64,000 bases of DNA, taken from NCBI GenBank assembly GCA_018260475.1, contig JAGLBA010000002.1, positions 1-64,000 of the forward strand, given 5' to 3'. The position numbers and the translations under genes were made by a program. The stretch's first letter is position 1. The number at the start of each line of letters is the position of its first letter. The DNA comes from Chryseobacterium sp. GTDB lineage: Bacteria; Bacteroidota; Bacteroidia; Flavobacteriales; Weeksellaceae. This document shows, piece by piece, positions 63,567-64,000 of the stretch. The notes beneath the pieces were generated by a model. That model did no database searches, had not been told where the DNA came from, and saw nothing but the letters and a program-made list of their open reading frames with translations.

Positions 63567-64000
63567 ATAATCCTTCACAGGGCTTGTCGCAATTTCCATC
63601 TGGTTTACCCAATGGAGAAAATGCTCCAATTTGTCTTCCAATTTTATTCCCGTATTGTACTTTCGGTAGAATGGTATCTTCAGATTTTTTTTGTTAAAAT
63701 CCGTGAACTGTCGCGTGTCCAGACTCATCATCACATATTCATTATTGTTCAGGGATTCGCGCATCATATTTTTAAAGAGAGGTAGCGGTACCATTTGGAA
63801 AACAGTCCCGTTGTAAGTCAGCCTGCTGTATGGCGAAAGGCTTTCGGGCAAGATTGTCATGCCCTGCTCTTCGCGGCTACCCTGCGGCAGAATTTTTTTC
63901 TTAAATGAAAATACGGAAAAATCTTCCTCGGTTTCCGACAAATACACAAACCCCAATTCTCGAAGTGCTGCGATAGGGAGCAATCCTTCCTGCTGACGAA
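63558..64000 (-). CDS. Polysaccharide deacetylase family protein (3' part only)
   Basis: The right end of the window cuts this gene, so only its C-terminal 147 codons are seen. FRQQEG-LLPIAALRELGFVY resembles the strand and helix just before the last motif of NodB-type deacetylases, and the end (IPFYRKYNTGIKLEDKLEHF) is that of the DUF3473-type C-terminal region found in polysaccharide deacetylases of exopolysaccharide loci. The catalytic Asp and His would lie before the visible part. An in-frame TTG is not the true start. Confidence 0.6.
   Translation of the reverse strand, partial: RQQEGLLPIAALRELGFVYLSETEEDFSVFSFKKKILPQGSREEQGMTILPESLSPYSRLTYNGTVFQMVPLPLFKNMMRESLNNNEYVMMSLDTRQFTDFNKKNLKIPFYRKYNTGIKLEDKLEHFLHWVNQMEIATSPVKDYLF

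Overview
The window is chromosomal DNA of a flavobacterium (phylum Bacteroidota), most likely family Weeksellaceae (Chryseobacterium/Kaistella-like). The evidence is: promoters of the Bacteroidota TAnnTTTG type a few bases upstream of many genes; a short primary sigma factor without region 1.1; a fused SecDF; a DapD of the succinylase pathway; a mevalonate-pathway kinase; bacillithiol-type proteins (YfiT, YtxJ); and HYC_CC_PP and DUF3347 copper-related proteins. Almost every gene is an intact housekeeping gene. I see no tRNA, rRNA, CRISPR array, insertion sequence or prophage.

Layout. 1-7 kb: dapD and a glycosyltransferase face the thrS-infC-rpmI-rplT translation operon, followed upstream by a BlaI-like regulator with a PAP2 membrane protein. 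7-10 kb: pyruvate dehydrogenase E1 alpha and a two-lipoyl-domain E2. 10-15 kb: trpEGDCF on the minus strand, preceded by a previously unlabelled leader-peptide attenuator with three Trp codons in a row. 15-21 kb: small lipoprotein, cytochrome c, lysS, an SMR transporter, gyrB, a DUF5684 membrane protein, an ABM-fold protein. 21-25 kb: lipB and a second tryptophan locus, pncA-trpB-trpA. 25-31 kb: a translationally coupled bacillithiol-type cluster ending in a Crp/Fnr regulator, then a copper cluster (HYC_CC_PP, DUF3347, very long multicopper oxidase). 31-34 kb: rpoD, an orphan protein and an NlpC/P60 lipoprotein in an intergenic-rich stretch with GC-rich repeats. 34-46 kb: hemN, secDF, a DUF151 nuclease, a nucleoside permease, thiolase, a UMF1 transporter, mevalonate kinase, UbiA prenyltransferase, a Tet-type exporter. 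46-50 kb: a small defence-like patch (decayed AAA ATPase, intact hipBA), then tatA and a PAP2 phosphatase. 50-64 kb: rlmH, yihY, nhaA, a RelA/SpoT homologue, uvrA, a secreted protein, DUF1345, an acetyltransferase, glutaryl-CoA dehydrogenase, a DEAD-box helicase, a hydrolase pseudogene and the 3' part of a polysaccharide deacetylase.

Links: LipB makes the lipoyl donor needed by the PDH E2; the two trp loci supply the whole pathway from chorismate to tryptophan, but only the trpE locus carries the attenuator; mevalonate kinase and UbiA sit together, as expected for isoprenoid use. The least ordinary signals are the complete trp attenuator, the AUA start of infC, and GC-rich dispersed repeats, two of which keep a hairpin at the same place with different stem sequence.
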